Of a stretch of DNA of 5,610 nt, positions 4,408-5,610 are shown one piece after another; positions within the stretch are counted from its first letter, which is position 1, and the number at the start of each line of letters is the position of its first letter. A program made the position numbers and the translations under genes. A model generated the notes under the pieces. It was not told where the DNA came from. It saw only the letters and a program-made list of their open reading frames with translations, and made no database searches. The stretch comes from Nitrospira bacterium HGW-Nitrospira-1. Lineage in GTDB: Bacteria; Nitrospirota; Thermodesulfovibrionia; Thermodesulfovibrionales; UBA6898. Location: positions 1 through 5,610 of the forward strand of contig PGYF01000070.1 of assembly GCA_002839535.1 (NCBI GenBank). The letters run 5' to 3'.

Positions 4408-5610
4408 TTGTTTAAAGTAATTTTCAGCCGCCGCATGTTTGTCTCTTTTCTCATGGGGTTTGCCTGCGGACTGCCGCTGCTTCTGACCTCGACGGTCTTG
4501 CAGGCGTGGATGAAAAAAGAGGGTGTGGATCTAACGCTGATTGGTTTGATGGCGCTGGTCGGCCTGCCTTATACCCTGAAGTTTCTGTGGGCGCCTTTTT
4601 TTGACAGGTTTACGCTTTTTTCCCTTGGACGAAGAAGAGGATGGCTGCTGCCGGCCCAGATAGCGCTTGCTTTATCAATAGCCGGGCTGGGGTTTGCAAG
4701 TCCTGCGAAGAATCCGGTGATAATGGTCTTTGCAGCAATCCTGGTTACTTTCTTCAGCGCTTCACAGGACATTGTTGTTGACGCCTACAGGAGAGAAGAT
4801 CTTGCAGATGAAGAATTGGGGCTTGGCTCTTCTTTCTATATTAACGGATACAGGGTAGGGATGCTGCTGGCTTCAGGGGGCGGCCTGATCCTTGCTGATC
4901 GCCTTCCTTTTTCGATGGTTTACCTGATCATGGCGTTCTGTATGCTGCCCGCTATTATAACGACACTCCTGACTCCCGAACCTGTAATTTCAGAAGGGAC
5001 CCCAAAGACTCTGAGAGAGGCGATTGCAGGGCCCTTGATGGAATACTTCAGCAGGGAGAATGCCGTCCTGATCCTCACGTTTATTCTTTTATACAAGATC
5101 GGCGATACCATGGCAAGCGCGATTACAACGCCTTTTTATCTTGATATCGGCTTTTCAATGACTGAGATCGGGACTGTCGTGAAAATCTTTGGGTTCCTGG
5201 CGACTATTGCCGGAAGTCTGATAGGCGGTGTGCTGATGCTTCGCATCGGAATAAACCGTTCGCTCTGGATATTTGGATTTCTCCAGGCCATATCAACGGC
5301 TGGTTTTGCCCTCCTTGCTCATATCGGCTATAGTGTTCCGGTTTTGTCAGGGGTCATCGCCTTTGAGAACCTGACCAGCGGTATGGGGACCGCAGCATAT
5401 GCAGCATTTATGGGGAGCATCACAAACAAAAAATTTACCGCTACTCAGTACGCTCTTCTGAGCAGCCTTATGGGAGTTCCCAGGGTGCTGGCTTCTGCGC
5501 CCACAGGGTTTTTGGCAAAGCATATGGGGTGGGAGAGTTTCTTTATTTTCTGTGTTTTTATCGCGATCCCGGGAATGCTGTTGCTGCTGAAATTTGCGCC
5601 GTGGCATCCT
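4408..5610 (+). CDS. ampG: AmpG-type muropeptide permease (MFS), cut by the window's right edge
   Basis: The frame is open for 401 codons to the edge with no stop. The product is a major-facilitator-superfamily protein of the AmpG group, which imports GlcNAc-anhydroMurNAc-peptides from the periplasm into the cytoplasm in symport with protons. Family landmarks: FACGLPLLL (17-26) in the first helix, QAWMKKEGVDLTLIGL, LVGLPYTLKFLWAPFFDRF (50-68), the GRRRGW loop (74-79), and the strongly diagnostic SASQDIVVDAYRRE (117-130). About 12 hydrophobic helices fit into what is visible, so only a short tail should be missing. A TTG at 4408 is chosen as start because MFKVIFSRRMF matches the usual N-terminus and AGG (4399-4401) precedes it; ATG 4435 would remove conserved residues. 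It is probably cotranscribed with the DUF1460 gene. Confidence 0.93.
   Translation, partial: MFKVIFSRRMFVSFLMGFACGLPLLLTSTVLQAWMKKEGVDLTLIGLMALVGLPYTLKFLWAPFFDRFTLFSLGRRRGWLLPAQIALALSIAGLGFASPAKNPVIMVFAAILVTFFSASQDIVVDAYRREDLADEELGLGSSFYINGYRVGMLLASGGGLILADRLPFSMVYLIMAFCMLPAIITTLLTPEPVISEGTPKTLREAIAGPLMEYFSRENAVLILTFILLYKIGDTMASAITTPFYLDIGFSMTEIGTVVKIFGFLATIAGSLIGGVLMLRIGINRSLWIFGFLQAISTAGFALLAHIGYSVPVLSGVIAFENLTSGMGTAAYAAFMGSITNKKFTATQYALLSSLMGVPRVLASAPTGFLAKHMGWESFFIFCVFIAIPGMLLLLKFAPWHP

Noticed and set aside
5347..5607. Minus-strand frame of 86 codons at the right edge
   Set aside because: It is antisense to the well-supported AmpG transmembrane region and has a biased, domain-free composition.

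Overview
The window looks like a chromosomal stretch of a Gram-negative, probably uncultured bacterium of moderate GC. It has an outer-membrane beta-barrel protein with a signal peptide, an AmpG muropeptide permease and a GspC-type PDZ domain, and its intergenic regions carry C-rich palindromic repeats. That style of repeat, small TA modules and frequent TTG starts would fit Nitrospirota or the old Deltaproteobacteria. This placement is an impression from memory and not a proven assignment.

Layout. Positions 1-80 hold a small tandem repeat, followed by a strong intrinsic terminator (89-140) for a gene upstream of the window. A leader of about 220 bases with several small hairpins and no convincing gene runs into a TTG-initiated porin-like outer-membrane protein (359-1648). 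The porin is closed by a C-rich palindrome and a textbook terminator (1734-1762). Next come two overlapping genes for very small membrane proteins (about 66 and 31 aa; 1802-2094). A repeat-rich spacer (2095-2329) separates them from a HicB/HicA toxin-antitoxin pair (2330-2825). On the minus strand, converging on hicA, lie a short membrane-anchored protein with a GspC-like PDZ domain (3136-3540) and, downstream of it, a DUF167/YggU-family gene (2843-3112). On the plus strand, divergent from these, are a DUF1460 amidase-like gene (3643-4362) and an ampG-type muropeptide permease (4408 to beyond the right edge).

How the genes relate. DUF1460 and AmpG make a sensible peptidoglycan-recycling pair. 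AmpG imports GlcNAc-anhydroMurNAc-peptides, and DUF1460 enzymes are NlpC/P60-like N-acetylmuramoyl-L-alanine amidases. This DUF1460 protein shows no signal peptide, so it could work in the cytoplasm, in the role AmpD has elsewhere. The DUF1460 gene is bracketed by a nearly perfect 22-bp direct repeat. The left copy covers the start codon of the truncated GspC-like gene and the right copy lies just before ampG, which suggests past rearrangement. No clearly new multigene defence or metabolic system is visible. The least understood items are the tiny membrane-protein pair and the repeat-bracketed DUF1460 segment.
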